A stretch of 64,000 nt of DNA from an uncultured Phocaeicola sp. Lineage in GTDB: Bacteria > Bacteroidota > Bacteroidia > Bacteroidales > Bacteroidaceae. The first letter of the stretch is position 1. The number at the start of each line of letters is the position of its first letter. The DNA lies in the NCBI GenBank assembly GCA_948956705.1, contig CARCZS010000004.1:58737-122736 (forward strand), given 5' to 3'. Positions 26,251 to 35,864 of this stretch are shown one piece after another. The notes below the pieces were generated by a model. That model worked only from the letters and a program-made list of their open reading frames with translations, made no database searches and was not told the DNA's origin. The position numbers and the translations under genes are program-made.

Positions 26251-26640
26251 TTAAATAATGATTCGCCGTAGTGCATAGATATAGTAATCCACGGCATGCG
26301 AGTAATGGGAAATGAATGAATGAAAATGTATGTTGTTTGTTTGTAGCTCCTGTTTCCAGAAATCATTCAGTGTCGCAAGCAGACGGAGAGCACATTTGGA
26401 TTTTGAAGTCAAATCCGGATTGTCAAGAGCTATTGCTACTTGTGGCATATCAGCAAAACGGTTGATAAACAGGAAATCCATGGTCTTTTTACACGGACTT
26501 TGTGTTTGCTGATAAGAAGAGGTTATACTTGATTTCTGGGGAGATGAACTCGTCACTGAAGTACACTCTTCTTGTCCCACTATTGTCATCAAGAGCAGGG
26601 AAAACAAAAGAGAAATAAATATCTTCAGTATATTGTTCAT
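26251..26640 (-). CDS. small secreted protein of unknown function
   Basis: 129 residues with an N-terminal signal peptide (about 1-22) followed by a Ser/Thr/Gln-rich stretch and a helical C-terminal half containing LFINRFADMPQVAIALDNPDLTSKSKCALRLLATLNDFW. I do not recognise the family. Support that it is real: a signal peptide, an exact -7 box TAACTTTG (26665-26672) 25 bases upstream, and a clear start. The Cys pair (26 and 49, with 82 later) could form a disulfide in the periplasm. It stands alone between trkH and nuoA. Confidence 0.6.
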   Translation of the reverse strand: MNNILKIFISLLFSLLLMTIVGQEECTSVTSSSPQKSSITSSYQQTQSPCKKTMDFLFINRFADMPQVAIALDNPDLTSKSKCALRLLATLNDFWKQELQTNNIHFHSFISHYSHAVDYYIYALRRIII

Positions 26641-26664
26641 AATGATGATTTTATTTAGAGGTCA

Positions 26665-26672
26665 CAAAGTTA
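26665..26672 (-). promoter_or_regulatory. -7 box for the small secreted protein
   Basis: Minus strand TAACTTTG matches TAnnTTTG and is 25 bases before the ATG. No matching -33 box is seen. Confidence 0.5.
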
Positions 26673-26746
26673 GCCATAAATTTGGAATTTTATCATTATA
26701 AATTGTTTTTTTTCTCTTTCCATAGGTGAAGCGACTTCCGTACTTC

Positions 26747-28201
26747 TTAGTGTTTCTTCCAAAATCCGGGAGTAAACAACAATAGGACGGTAAATAATTC
26801 CAAACGGCCGATGAGCATGAGTAATGCACTAATCCATTTGGCTATATCGGGCAATCCGCTCCACGAATAAGAAGGTCCGCACTTGCCTATGCCCGGGCCG
26901 ACATTGCCTAAGCTGGAAATCACGACACTGTATGCTTCTTCAAATCCTACTCCCAACATCATAAGCAATAGCCACCCTATAAAGACAATAGTTATATAAA
27001 GGAAGGTAAATGCCAGTATAGCCGATTTGGTTGTGGCAGAAATCACCTGACGGTTGATACGGACCGGCAGAACTGCATTGGGATGGATGATTCGCTTGAA
27101 CTCATTCTTTGATACACGGCTCATGATGGCAATACGAATACATTTTATACCTCCGGAAGTGGAACCTGCACATGCTCCGAAGAACATGATGATACACATT
27201 AATGTCCACAGTACCGGCACCCAGGTCATGTAATCTGCAGAAATAAATCCGGTGGTGGTCTGTAAGGAGACTACTTGAAAAATAGCTTTTCGGAATGATT
27301 CTTCCACTCCCATCGGACTGGTAATGACCAGTGTAATGGTGGTGAACAGGGTAAAACAGCCTACAGTACCCAGATACCAATGAAACTCGGTATTCTCAAT
27401 CAGCCGTTTGAACTTTCCTTTCAGGAAGAATAGAAACAGCAGGGTAAAGTTGATACCCGACAAGAACATGAAAAGCGTGATTACATATTCTATATAAGGA
27501 GAATGAAAAGCGGCAATGCTGTTTTGCTTGGTGGAGTATCCTCCTGTAGCAGTAGTTGTCAATGAATGGCACACACTGTCGAACAGATTCATTCCGCCCA
27601 GCAATAGTAAGAATACTTCCGTTATGGTCAGTCCCAGATAGATGCTCCAAATCCATTTGGCGGTGACACCGATGCGGGGATGTACTTTGTCATGGGTAGG
27701 TCCTGTAGCTTCGGCTGCAAATAACTGCACACCGCCTACTCCGAAAATGGGTAGTACGGCAATGGTAAAGAATACAATTCCCAGCCCTCCGATCCATTGG
27801 GTCATACTTCGCCAGAAAAGTAACCCGTGGGGCAATGATTCGATATTATCCAAAATGCTGGCTCCGGTAGTGGTGAATCCCGACATGGTTTCAAAAAACG
27901 CATCAGTGATGTTGGGAATATGTCCACTCAGATAAAACGGCAACATTCCGAACAGGGAGAAGAAAATCCAAGCAAGGGATACTACTACATAGCCGTCGCG
28001 ACGGCTGATTTTCCTTTCGGCATTCTTTCCGAAGAGGGAGAAGACAATACCGGCCCCTGCTGTGATGGCGGCCGAAGAAAGGAATGCAGTTAAATCTGCT
28101 TCTTTATAATATATGGCAAGCAATGCGCATAAAATCAGGAAGCCCGCTTCAATAAAGAAAAGAGAGCCCATGATTTTGCATATCATTTTAGAGTTAATCA
28201 T
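26747..28201 (-). CDS. trkH: TrkH-type potassium uptake channel subunit
   Basis: Inner-membrane potassium (or sodium-coupled potassium) uptake subunit. It has 484 residues with 8-10 membrane segments in four M1-P-M2 repeats. Filter-like P-loops are seen at FTTTGASILDNIE, TTTATGGYSTKQNS, LQTTTGFISADYM and SLGNVGPGIGKCGP, each with the key Gly. The start overlaps the trkA stop by one base (TGATG), so the two are translationally coupled. Confidence 0.95.
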   Translation of the reverse strand: MINSKMICKIMGSLFFIEAGFLILCALLAIYYKEADLTAFLSSAAITAGAGIVFSLFGKNAERKISRRDGYVVVSLAWIFFSLFGMLPFYLSGHIPNITDAFFETMSGFTTTGASILDNIESLPHGLLFWRSMTQWIGGLGIVFFTIAVLPIFGVGGVQLFAAEATGPTHDKVHPRIGVTAKWIWSIYLGLTITEVFLLLLGGMNLFDSVCHSLTTTATGGYSTKQNSIAAFHSPYIEYVITLFMFLSGINFTLLFLFFLKGKFKRLIENTEFHWYLGTVGCFTLFTTITLVITSPMGVEESFRKAIFQVVSLQTTTGFISADYMTWVPVLWTLMCIIMFFGACAGSTSGGIKCIRIAIMSRVSKNEFKRIIHPNAVLPVRINRQVISATTKSAILAFTFLYITIVFIGWLLLMMLGVGFEEAYSVVISSLGNVGPGIGKCGPSYSWSGLPDIAKWISALLMLIGRLELFTVLLLFTPGFWKKH

Positions 28202-29541
28202 CAGTTGAAGAATTTTTCAGCTTTCTTAATCATCATCCCCAAACAGAATACCACTACATGGTCTTCCGGCTGGATGATTGTATTACCTGTTACCAAGATA
28301 CCTTCTCCATTTCGAATCAGGCCGCCGATGGTCACTCCTTTGGGAAGCCCCATGTCTTTAATGGTATCTTTGGTAATGCGTGAACCGGCTTTTACCGTAA
28401 ATTCAGCAACATCGGCATTGGCAAAAGTCAGGCATTTTACATTGGATACGTCGGCGTCCAGCATCATTTGGTAAATATGACTGGCAGCAATCATCTTTTT
28501 ATTGATGACCGTACCGATATCCAAACTTTCTGCCATACTGATATAATCAATGTTTTCCACCTCTGCAACGGTTTTGGTTACGCCCATTCTTTTGGCTGCA
28601 AGGCATGCCAGGATATTTGTTTCCGAATTGTCTGTCAACGCTACAAAGGCCTCAGTATTGCGAAGACCTTCTTCCAACAGCAAATCCATATCCCGACCGT
28701 CTCCATTGATAATCATTACTTTATCGTCTACCACTTCGGTCAGGCGATTGCAACGGTTGATATCGTTTTCGATGATTTTTACCTGCATGTATTCAGGTAC
28801 GTATTGAGTCGTACGGACGGCTATGCGGCTGCCTCCCATAATCATTACGTTACGCACATCTGCGTAATTTTCTTTTCCGGCTATTTTACGGATATAAGGA
28901 ATATATTTCTTGGTAGTGGTAAAATAAACAATGTCATGTAGTTTGATGGTGTCATCTCCGCGTGGGATAATCGTTTCATTGCCTCTTTTAATCGCTACAA
29001 TGTGGAATGGAATATTGCGTCCGCCCAGTTCGTGCAGAGGCACATTCAGGATTTCTGCCGTTTCACGCATCTTTGTACCAATCAACACCAGTGCACCGCC
29101 GCAGAACTCCCACCATTGGCGAATCCAGCTCATCTTGATGGCGTCTACAATTTCTTTTGCAGCCAGCATTTCGGGATAGATTAGTGAATGAACCCCTAGG
29201 TGTGAAAAGAATTCCTTATGTTTGGGTAATAGATATTCGTAGTTGTCAATACGGGCTACAGTCTTTTTGGCACCTAGGTTAGTAGCCAGCATACATGCTG
29301 TCATGTTGCGGCTTTCCTCCGGCATGACACCGATAAAGAGATCGGCTCCCGCTACCCCGGCATTCTTCAGGCCGGAAATGGAAGTCGGGGATGCATTGAC
29401 TGTCATCAAGTCGAAGTTGGAATCCAATTTACTCAACTTCTCCTCGTTCTCATCCATCAGGATAATATCTTGTTTTTCACCTGAAAGCAGTTTTGCCAGA
29501 TGGGTGCCTACGGCTCCGGCTCCTGCAATAATAATCTTCAT
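28201..29541 (-). CDS. trkA: TrkA-type potassium channel regulatory NAD-binding protein
   Basis: Cytoplasmic gating subunit for TrkH. Its 446 residues form two RCK units: TrkA-N Rossmann domain (GAGAVGTHLAKLL, residues 6-18) plus TrkA-C, repeated with the second Rossmann region at about 228-340 (VMIMGGSRIAVRTTQ) and a final TrkA-C domain. It lies between dxs (15 bases upstream) and trkH. Confidence 0.95.
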   Translation of the reverse strand: MKIIIAGAGAVGTHLAKLLSGEKQDIILMDENEEKLSKLDSNFDLMTVNASPTSISGLKNAGVAGADLFIGVMPEESRNMTACMLATNLGAKKTVARIDNYEYLLPKHKEFFSHLGVHSLIYPEMLAAKEIVDAIKMSWIRQWWEFCGGALVLIGTKMRETAEILNVPLHELGGRNIPFHIVAIKRGNETIIPRGDDTIKLHDIVYFTTTKKYIPYIRKIAGKENYADVRNVMIMGGSRIAVRTTQYVPEYMQVKIIENDINRCNRLTEVVDDKVMIINGDGRDMDLLLEEGLRNTEAFVALTDNSETNILACLAAKRMGVTKTVAEVENIDYISMAESLDIGTVINKKMIAASHIYQMMLDADVSNVKCLTFANADVAEFTVKAGSRITKDTIKDMGLPKGVTIGGLIRNGEGILVTGNTIIQPEDHVVVFCLGMMIKKAEKFFN

Positions 29542-29556
29542 TTTTATCTTTCTCTT

Positions 29557-31455
29557 TTAGAATGATACCAATACCTTGTAAATACCTTCTTCATCCATAC
29601 CGCATAAACGATGCAGGTCTTTCACCGGACCGTGTTCTACAAATTTATCCGGCAAACCGATGCGGCGGACAGTGGGAGTGTATCCGTTGTCTGCCATAAA
29701 CTCCAGAATAGCGCTGCCCATTCCACCTTTCAGCACACCGTCTTCGATGGTGACTATCCGGTGGAAGTTCTTTCCTATTTCGTGCAACATCTCTTCGTCC
29801 AACGGCTTTAAGAAGCGCAGGTCGTAATGGGCGATGCTCATCTTGCTTTCAGCTTCAGCGCGGGCTATTGTTTTTTGTGCCACATTGCCAATCGGACCGA
29901 GGGTGATGACTGCTATATCTTTTCCGTTTTTCAGTTTTCGTCCTTTGCCTATCTCAATTTCTTCAAAAGGAGATTTCCAATCCACCAGTACTCCTCTTCC
30001 CCGTGGGTAACGAATCACAAAAGGTCCTTTATCCGGAAGTTGTGCGGTATACATCAGATTGCGCAGCTCATGCTCGTCGTAAGGAGATGCCACCGTCAGA
30101 TTAGGAATGGGGCGCATATATGCCAAGTCGAATGCACCATGATGGGTAGGGCCGTCCTCGCCCACAATTCCCGCCCGGTCCAGACAAAGAACGACGTTCA
30201 ACTTTTGAATGGCTACATCGTGGATGACATTGTCGTATGCACGTTGCATGAAGGACGAATAGATGTTGCAGAATGGGATTAATCCGTCTTTTGCCATACC
30301 ACCGGAGAAGGTAACAGCATGACCTTCTGCTATGCCTACATCAAATCCACGGTCGGGCATTGCTTTCATTAATATATTCATAGAGCAGCCCGATGGCATT
30401 GCCGGTGTCACTCCCACTATTTTATCGTTTTGTTGTGCCAGCTCCAATAGCGTATTGCCAAATACATCCTGAAACAAAGGGGGAAGTCCGTCGGTATCTA
30501 CCACAATGCGTTCTCCGGTTTCCTTATCAAAGATGCCGGGTGCATGCCAAATGGTAGCAGCTTTTTCTGCCGGGCCAAATCCTTTGCCTTTAGTGGTATG
30601 GATATGGAGCAACTTGGGGCCTTGCATGTCTTTTATTTCTTTCAAGACACGTGCCAGATTATTGACATCGTGCCCGTCAATAGGACCAAAATAGCGGATA
30701 TTCATTCCCTCAAACACATTTTGTTGCTGTACGAGCATGGATTTCAGACTATTATTGAAGCGAATCAGGCTCTTCCGGCGCTCTTCGTTCAGTATGCCCC
30801 ACTTATGGAACATTTTTGAAATCTTGTATCGTATCTTGTTGTAACCTTCAGACATCTGGAGGTTTAGCAGATATTGTTTCATCCCGCCCACACTGCGGTC
30901 GATAGCCATATTGTTATCATTCAGGATAATCAAGAGATTGTTGGGAGTAGAAGAAGCGTTGTTTAGCCCTTCGAATGCCAGACCGCCACTCATTGAGCCG
31001 TCACCGATGACTGCCACCACATGGCGGTTGTTTTCACCGTTTTTCTTGGCTGCAACAGCCATTCCGAGCGCAGCTGAAATGGAGTTGGAAGCGTGCCCGC
31101 ACGTAAAAGTGTCATACTCGCTTTCGTGAGGAGATGGAAAAGGGCACAGACCGTGTAATTTGCGGTTCGTGCAGAATGTATCCCTGCGGCCTGTCAATAT
31201 CTTATGGCCGTAAGCCTGATGGCCTACATCCCATACAATGCGGTCGTAAGGAGTGTCAAATACATAATGTAAGGCTACGGTCAGTTCTACCACTCCCAGA
31301 CTGGAACCGAAGTGTCCCGGATTGCGTGAGAGCTCATCTATTATTTTTTGCCTCAGCTCTTTACATACTTCGGGCAGTTTGTCTGCCCCTAAGCGGCGCA
31401 AATCTTCCGGTGTATCTAAACTTTTCAGCAACATATATGAAGTATCCTGTTCCAT
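29557..31455 (-). CDS. dxs: 1-deoxy-D-xylulose-5-phosphate synthase
   Basis: First enzyme of the MEP isoprenoid pathway: condenses pyruvate and glyceraldehyde 3-phosphate, using thiamine diphosphate. The thiamine site is clear ([31 protein letters not shown]), as are the transketolase-type middle domain ([51 protein letters not shown]) and the C-terminal domain. I choose Met at 31455 (632 residues) because the -7 box at 31480-31487 lies inside the longer reading from 31491, which therefore could not be on the mRNA. It probably heads an operon with trkA and trkH. Confidence 0.96.
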   Translation of the reverse strand: MEQDTSYMLLKSLDTPEDLRRLGADKLPEVCKELRQKIIDELSRNPGHFGSSLGVVELTVALHYVFDTPYDRIVWDVGHQAYGHKILTGRRDTFCTNRKLHGLCPFPSPHESEYDTFTCGHASNSISAALGMAVAAKKNGENNRHVVAVIGDGSMSGGLAFEGLNNASSTPNNLLIILNDNNMAIDRSVGGMKQYLLNLQMSEGYNKIRYKISKMFHKWGILNEERRKSLIRFNNSLKSMLVQQQNVFEGMNIRYFGPIDGHDVNNLARVLKEIKDMQGPKLLHIHTTKGKGFGPAEKAATIWHAPGIFDKETGERIVVDTDGLPPLFQDVFGNTLLELAQQNDKIVGVTPAMPSGCSMNILMKAMPDRGFDVGIAEGHAVTFSGGMAKDGLIPFCNIYSSFMQRAYDNVIHDVAIQKLNVVLCLDRAGIVGEDGPTHHGAFDLAYMRPIPNLTVASPYDEHELRNLMYTAQLPDKGPFVIRYPRGRGVLVDWKSPFEEIEIGKGRKLKNGKDIAVITLGPIGNVAQKTIARAEAESKMSIAHYDLRFLKPLDEEMLHEIGKNFHRIVTIEDGVLKGGMGSAILEFMADNGYTPTVRRIGLPDKFVEHGPVKDLHRLCGMDEEGIYKVLVSF

Positions 31456-31479
31456 TCCTATGATATGATAAATATCTTG

Positions 31480-31487
31480 CAAAAATA
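31480..31487 (-). promoter_or_regulatory. -7 box for dxs
   Basis: Minus strand TATTTTTG, exact consensus, about 25 bases upstream of the chosen dxs start. It lies back to back with the -7 box of the divergent gene, 22 bases apart, so the two promoters overlap. Confidence 0.65.
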
Positions 31488-31509
31488 GCATAATTATGTG
31501 TATTATGAT

Positions 31510-31517
31510 TACATTTG
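31510..31517 (+). promoter_or_regulatory. -7 box for the GSCFA-murF-alr operon
   Basis: Plus strand TACATTTG, exact match to TAnnTTTG, 31 bases upstream of the ATG at 31548. Confidence 0.6.
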
Positions 31518-31547
31518 TCCTTAAAAATTAGATAGACTCTTATTGAT

Positions 31548-32534
31548 ATGAATTTCAGAACGCAAGTAGAACTGCCTAAAAAGGAAACAGAAATCCGTCA
31601 TTCTGACCGAATTATGCTATTTGGTTCCTGTTTTGCCGAAAATATCGGAAATTTGTTGCTGGCAAATAAGTTTCGGTGTGATGTGAACCCTTTTGGTATT
31701 CTATATAATCCTTTATCTGTGGCAGAGGCTATCCGTCAAACTCTCTCTTATAAAACTTATAATGAGGCGGATTTGTTTTGCGACAGGGCGGGTTGGCATA
31801 GTTTTATGCATCATAGCTCTTTTTCAGGCAATTCGGCAGAAGAATGTCTGTCGCGGATTAATGACAGGTTGGGGAGAGCTGCCATGGAATTGCCGCAAAC
31901 CGACTGGCTGATGATAACGTGGGGGACGGCATGGGTCTATTCTCTGAAAGAGACTGGGACAATTGTGGGTAACTGCCATAAACAACCGGATAAATTGTTC
32001 ACTCGCAGGCTTCTTTCAGTAGAAGAAATAGTGAGCGAATATTTCAACTTGTTGAAAACTTTGCGGGAATTGAACCCTCGTCTGAATGTTCTGTTCACGG
32101 TCAGTCCCATCCGGCACGCTAAAGATGGTATGCATGGCAATCAGATAAGTAAGTCAACCCTTTTATTGGCGGTAGATACTTTACAACGCCATTTTCCGAT
32201 GTGTCATTATTTCCCTTCTTATGAGATTATGATGGATGAACTTCGCGATTACCGCTTTTATGCAGACGATATGCTTCATCCTTCGCGTGTGGCCGTATCT
32301 TATTTGTGGGAGTGCTTCGGAGATACTTATTTCAGTACTCAGACACGGCAGATAATGAAAGAATGGGAAGAGATATGCAAAGGATTGAATCATAAACCTT
32401 TCGATGCCGGTTCAGAGGCATACCGTAGTTTTTTAACTCAAATAGTGTTAAAGATAAGCAGGATGAAAGAAAAGTTCCCGTATTTTGAACTTCAAAAAGA
32501 ATTAGAACAATGTCAAGCTCAATTGAAAATATAG
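31548..32534 (+). CDS. GSCFA-domain protein (SGNH-hydrolase-like)
   Basis: 328 residues with the defining motif GSCFAEN at 26-32, matching block I of SGNH/GDSL hydrolases, and ADDMLHPS near residue 240, matching the DxxH block. Members are predicted esterases or acyl/acetyl hydrolases of unknown substrate. There is no signal peptide, so it is cytoplasmic. It overlaps the murF-alr start by 25 bases, which ties it to peptidoglycan precursor synthesis by context only. Confidence 0.9.
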   Translation: MNFRTQVELPKKETEIRHSDRIMLFGSCFAENIGNLLLANKFRCDVNPFGILYNPLSVAEAIRQTLSYKTYNEADLFCDRAGWHSFMHHSSFSGNSAEECLSRINDRLGRAAMELPQTDWLMITWGTAWVYSLKETGTIVGNCHKQPDKLFTRRLLSVEEIVSEYFNLLKTLRELNPRLNVLFTVSPIRHAKDGMHGNQISKSTLLLAVDTLQRHFPMCHYFPSYEIMMDELRDYRFYADDMLHPSRVAVSYLWECFGDTYFSTQTRQIMKEWEEICKGLNHKPFDAGSEAYRSFLTQIVLKISRMKEKFPYFELQKELEQCQAQLKI

Positions 32535-34975
32535 TAAAGGTCTTGGGTGCCAAACGTGTTGGTGACCGCAATGCACAGATTGATTGGATTTTAACGGATA
32601 GCCGTTCGTTGTGCTTTCCCGAAGAAACTTTATTTTTCGCGTTGAAAACCAAACGTAATGACGGTCATAAGTATATTCCCGATTTGTATGAACGTGGAGT
32701 GCGTAATTTTGTAGTGAGTGAACTGCCTGAAAACAAGGATGTTTATGCCGATGCCAATTTTTTGCAATTAGCCAATCCGTTAAAGGGGTTGCAAAAGCTG
32801 GCGGAGAAACACAGGGAGCAGTTCCTCATTCCGGTGGTCGGCATTACCGGAAGTAACGGCAAAACCGTAGTGAAAGAATGGTTGTATCAGTTGCTCAGCC
32901 CCGACCGTGCGGTTACTCGTTCTCCTCGCAGTTATAATTCACAGATTGGGGTACCGCTTTCTGTGTGGTTGATGAATGAAGAAACCCAGTTGGCTATCTT
33001 TGAAGCCGGTATTTCTGAGATGGGTGAAATGGAGGCTTTGCAGAGTATTATCCGTCCTACTATCGGTATATTGACAAATATCGGCGGTGCACATCAAGAG
33101 AACTTTTTTTCTGTTCAGGAGAAATGTATGGAGAAGCTGACACTTTTTAAGGACTGTGATGTGATTATCTATGATGGTGATAATGAACTTATCAGTTCTT
33201 GTGTAAGTAAGTCTCTTTTTACTTCGCGTGAGATTGCCTGGTCTAAGAAGGACAATGAACGTCCTTTGTTTATAGAGTCTGTTCGGAAAGGAGAGGACTC
33301 CACCACTATTAAATACCGTTATTTGGGGATGCCGAATGAATATAAGATACCGTTTATTGATGATGCATCTATTGAAAACTCATTGCATTGTCTGGCGGTG
33401 GCTTTATATATGATGGTACCTGCCGAAGACATTGCAGAGCGTATGGCGCATTTGGAACAAATTGCGATGCGTTTGGAGGTGAAAGAAGGAAAGAATGGCT
33501 GTGTCATTATCAATGATAGTTACAATTCGGATTTGGCGTCATTGGATATCGCACTTGATTTTATGTCACGCCGCTCGGAAGACAAAGGCAAGAGACGTAC
33601 GCTGATTCTTTCGGATATGCTTGAAACGGGGCAAAGCAGTAAACTGCTTTACCGTCAGGTGGCCGAACTGGTGCATAGCCGTGGAGTGGAAAAGATTATC
33701 GGGGTAGGTGATGAGATTCGTACAGCCTCTTCTCGTTTTGAAATAGAGAAGTATTTCTTTCACAGCACGGAAGAATTGTTGAAGTCTGACCTATTGTTCA
33801 ACTTGCGTAATGAGGTTGTCTTGATAAAGGGTTCACGAAGTTTCCATTTCGATGATATTTCGGATCGTTTGGAGCTGAAAGTACATGAAACGATTCTGGA
33901 AATAAATCTGAATGCATTGGTTGATAACCTGAATTATTATCGTAGTAAGTTGAAACCGGAGACAAAGATGGTGTGTATGGTGAAGGCATCGGCTTATGGA
34001 GCCGGTTCATACGAGATAGCGAAGACCCTTCAAGACCATCGGGTGGATTATTTGGCTGTAGCGGTTGCCGATGAAGGTTCGGACTTGAGAAAAGCCGGTA
34101 TAACCAGTTCCATCATTATTATGAATCCGGAATTGACCGCCTTCAAAACCATGTTCGATTATAAGCTCGAACCTGAAGTTTATAGTTTCCATTTATTGAA
34201 TGAATTGATAAAAGCTGCCGAAAAAGAAGGAGTGACTAATTTCCCTATTCATATCAAACTGGATACCGGTATGCATCGGCTCGGCTTTACGCCGGATGAG
34301 ATACCGGAGTTGATAGAGCGTCTGAAAAAGCAGACGGCTGTCATTCCCCGTTCCGTATTTTCGCACTTGGTGGGAAGTGATGCCGAACAGTTTGATTCCT
34401 TCACGCGCCGTCAGATAGAAACTTTTGAAAAAGCATCACAGGAGTTGCAGGATGCTTTTCCGCATAAGATATTGCGCCATATCTGTAATACTGCGGGCAT
34501 AGAGCGTTATCCCGGTGCGCAGTTCGATATGGTTCGTCTGGGAATAGGGCTATATGGTGTGAACCCTTTTACCAATAAGATTATTCATAATGTCAGTACG
34601 TTGAAAACAACGATTCTCCAGATACACGATGTACCCAAAGAGGAGACTGTGGGCTACAGTCGGAAGGGGCATTTGGAGCGTGATTCCCGCATAGCGGCCA
34701 TTCCTATCGGCTATGCCGACGGATTGAACCGTAAATTGGGTAATGGACACGCTTACTGTTTGGTGAACGGACAGAAAGCACCGTATGTAGGTAATATATG
34801 TATGGATGTGTGCATGATAGATGTGACGGATATCGACTGCAAAGAAGGGGACAAGGCAGTGATATTTGGTGATGATTTACCGGTAACGGTCTTGGCTGAA
34901 ATTCTGGAGACAATTCCTTACGAGATATTGACAAGTGTCTCTAATCGGGTGAAAAGAGTTTATTACCAGGATTAA
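32510..34975 (+). CDS. murF: bifunctional MurF ligase / alanine racemase
   Basis: Makes D-alanine and then adds D-Ala-D-Ala to the UDP-MurNAc-tripeptide, two steps of peptidoglycan precursor synthesis, in the cytoplasm. The 821 residues have an N-terminal Mur ligase (about 1-450) with ATP loop GITGSNGKTVVKEWL near residue 113 and INDSYNSD. The C-terminal fold-type III alanine racemase (about 455-821) has the PLP lysine in MVKASAYGAG near residue 491 and VGYSRKG holding the second catalytic tyrosine. This fusion is usual in Bacteroidales. The racemase part is complete, so both activities are expected. Confidence 0.96.
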   Translation: MSSSIENIVKVLGAKRVGDRNAQIDWILTDSRSLCFPEETLFFALKTKRNDGHKYIPDLYERGVRNFVVSELPENKDVYADANFLQLANPLKGLQKLAEKHREQFLIPVVGITGSNGKTVVKEWLYQLLSPDRAVTRSPRSYNSQIGVPLSVWLMNEETQLAIFEAGISEMGEMEALQSIIRPTIGILTNIGGAHQENFFSVQEKCMEKLTLFKDCDVIIYDGDNELISSCVSKSLFTSREIAWSKKDNERPLFIESVRKGEDSTTIKYRYLGMPNEYKIPFIDDASIENSLHCLAVALYMMVPAEDIAERMAHLEQIAMRLEVKEGKNGCVIINDSYNSDLASLDIALDFMSRRSEDKGKRRTLILSDMLETGQSSKLLYRQVAELVHSRGVEKIIGVGDEIRTASSRFEIEKYFFHSTEELLKSDLLFNLRNEVVLIKGSRSFHFDDISDRLELKVHETILEINLNALVDNLNYYRSKLKPETKMVCMVKASAYGAGSYEIAKTLQDHRVDYLAVAVADEGSDLRKAGITSSIIIMNPELTAFKTMFDYKLEPEVYSFHLLNELIKAAEKEGVTNFPIHIKLDTGMHRLGFTPDEIPELIERLKKQTAVIPRSVFSHLVGSDAEQFDSFTRRQIETFEKASQELQDAFPHKILRHICNTAGIERYPGAQFDMVRLGIGLYGVNPFTNKIIHNVSTLKTTILQIHDVPKEETVGYSRKGHLERDSRIAAIPIGYADGLNRKLGNGHAYCLVNGQKAPYVGNICMDVCMIDVTDIDCKEGDKAVIFGDDLPVTVLAEILETIPYEILTSVSNRVKRVYYQD

Positions 34976-35031
34976 CGAAAAAACGACCTCAATAATCCCG
35001 GGAAGAAGGAAGAATTTACGTTTCTTTTCTG

Positions 35032-35039
35032 TATATTTG
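35032..35039 (+). promoter_or_regulatory. -7 box for the small secreted protein at 35064
   Basis: TATATTTG matches the consensus and overlaps the upstream in-frame ATG at 35037, which supports the later start at 35064. Confidence 0.5.
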
Positions 35040-35063
35040 GAAATAACCAAAAAACGGAATGCC

Positions 35064-35627
35064 ATGAAACGTATATTCTTCCTTTTAGTATGTTTGTGTT
35101 TGCCGTTCTTTTCTTTTGCCCAGAAGACAGGAGAGTCAAGGCAATTGACAAAACAGGATTCATTGCGTTTGCAACAGTTGTTGAACGGACAGGTGGAAAT
35201 CGTTATCGATGATGAAACCCAACAAGAGATAGACCGCTTGTTTAATCCGGAGAAGTGGAAAATGAAGTCCACTCCTTTCCCTAAAAAGAATATGAAGTTT
35301 GAGACAGAACTTCCCCGCTATTATATTTCTCAGATAGATACGATTGACGGCCAAGGGTATATCCGTCTGTTGCCTTACGGTCCTTTTAATTCTCCTGACG
35401 AAGAAAAGATTTATGTGGAGATTCCGCTTAATAAGGAATATCTGGCTGGTTATGATCCGCGGCTCGAACCGGCATCGGCAGGAAAGTTCACTCCCAGTGC
35501 TTTGATGGTGGGAGCCGGTATCAGCACCACTTTTAATGCAGATAAACTCTTGGGCATCATATTTAGCAAAAAAATGCGTGCTAAGGAAAAGAATACCAAG
35601 GAAGCCAAGTCGTGGGAAGGATATTAG
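35064..35627 (+). CDS. small secreted protein, DUF4858-like
   Basis: 187 residues with a signal peptide ending LPFFSFAQ. The mature part has a short charged helix (KQDSLRLQQLLNGQVEIVIDDETQQEIDRLF), a Pro/Lys-rich middle and a conserved-looking tail ending in KEAKSWEGY. It resembles proteins annotated as DUF4858 in Bacteroides (from memory). Function unknown; probably periplasmic. The start was chosen over 35037 because that ATG lies on the promoter box and the signal peptide begins at the later Met. Confidence 0.7.
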   Translation: MKRIFFLLVCLCLPFFSFAQKTGESRQLTKQDSLRLQQLLNGQVEIVIDDETQQEIDRLFNPEKWKMKSTPFPKKNMKFETELPRYYISQIDTIDGQGYIRLLPYGPFNSPDEEKIYVEIPLNKEYLAGYDPRLEPASAGKFTPSALMVGAGISTTFNADKLLGIIFSKKMRAKEKNTKEAKSWEGY

Positions 35628-35677
35628 CTTACAGGATTAAGCGTTTTCTTCCTTTCTATTAAGCCATTTTGTACTGT

Positions 35678-35737
35678 AGATTATTAAGTCCTGCTACAGT
35701 AGAACGTACGTCCCATTATAGTGGAACGTAATAATCT
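35678..35737. repeat. inverted repeat with internal GGAACGTA/GAACGTA repeats
   Basis: AGATTATTA (35678-35686) and TAATAATCT (35729-35737) are perfect arms around a 42-base interior that contains AGTAGAACGTA and AGTGGAACGTA. A second hairpin, AAAGAC/GTCTTT, follows at 35746-35761. There is no T-run. It may end the upstream transcript or bind a regulator; nothing further can be said. Confidence 0.5.
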
Positions 35738-35829
35738 GCCGCTTAAAAGACCTTAGTCTTTAGTAAGGAATTGCTTCATCTGCTTAACGATTCCGGATGA
35801 GTATAGAGGGTGGTTTGCTTTCATTTTAG

Positions 35830-35837
35830 TACCTTTG
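35830..35837 (+). promoter_or_regulatory. -7 box for the nuclease-helicase gene
   Basis: TACCTTTG, exact consensus, 28 bases before the ATG at 35865. Confidence 0.55.
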
Positions 35838-35864
35838 TATTCGTGAGAGCAAATCAAGAAAAGC

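Noticed and set aside
31456..31491. Longer dxs start (644 residues)
   Set aside because: The -7 promoter box lies inside that extension, so the first codons would not be transcribed.
35037..35063. Earlier start for the DUF4858-like protein
   Set aside because: The ATG lies on the -7 box and the signal peptide begins nine residues later.
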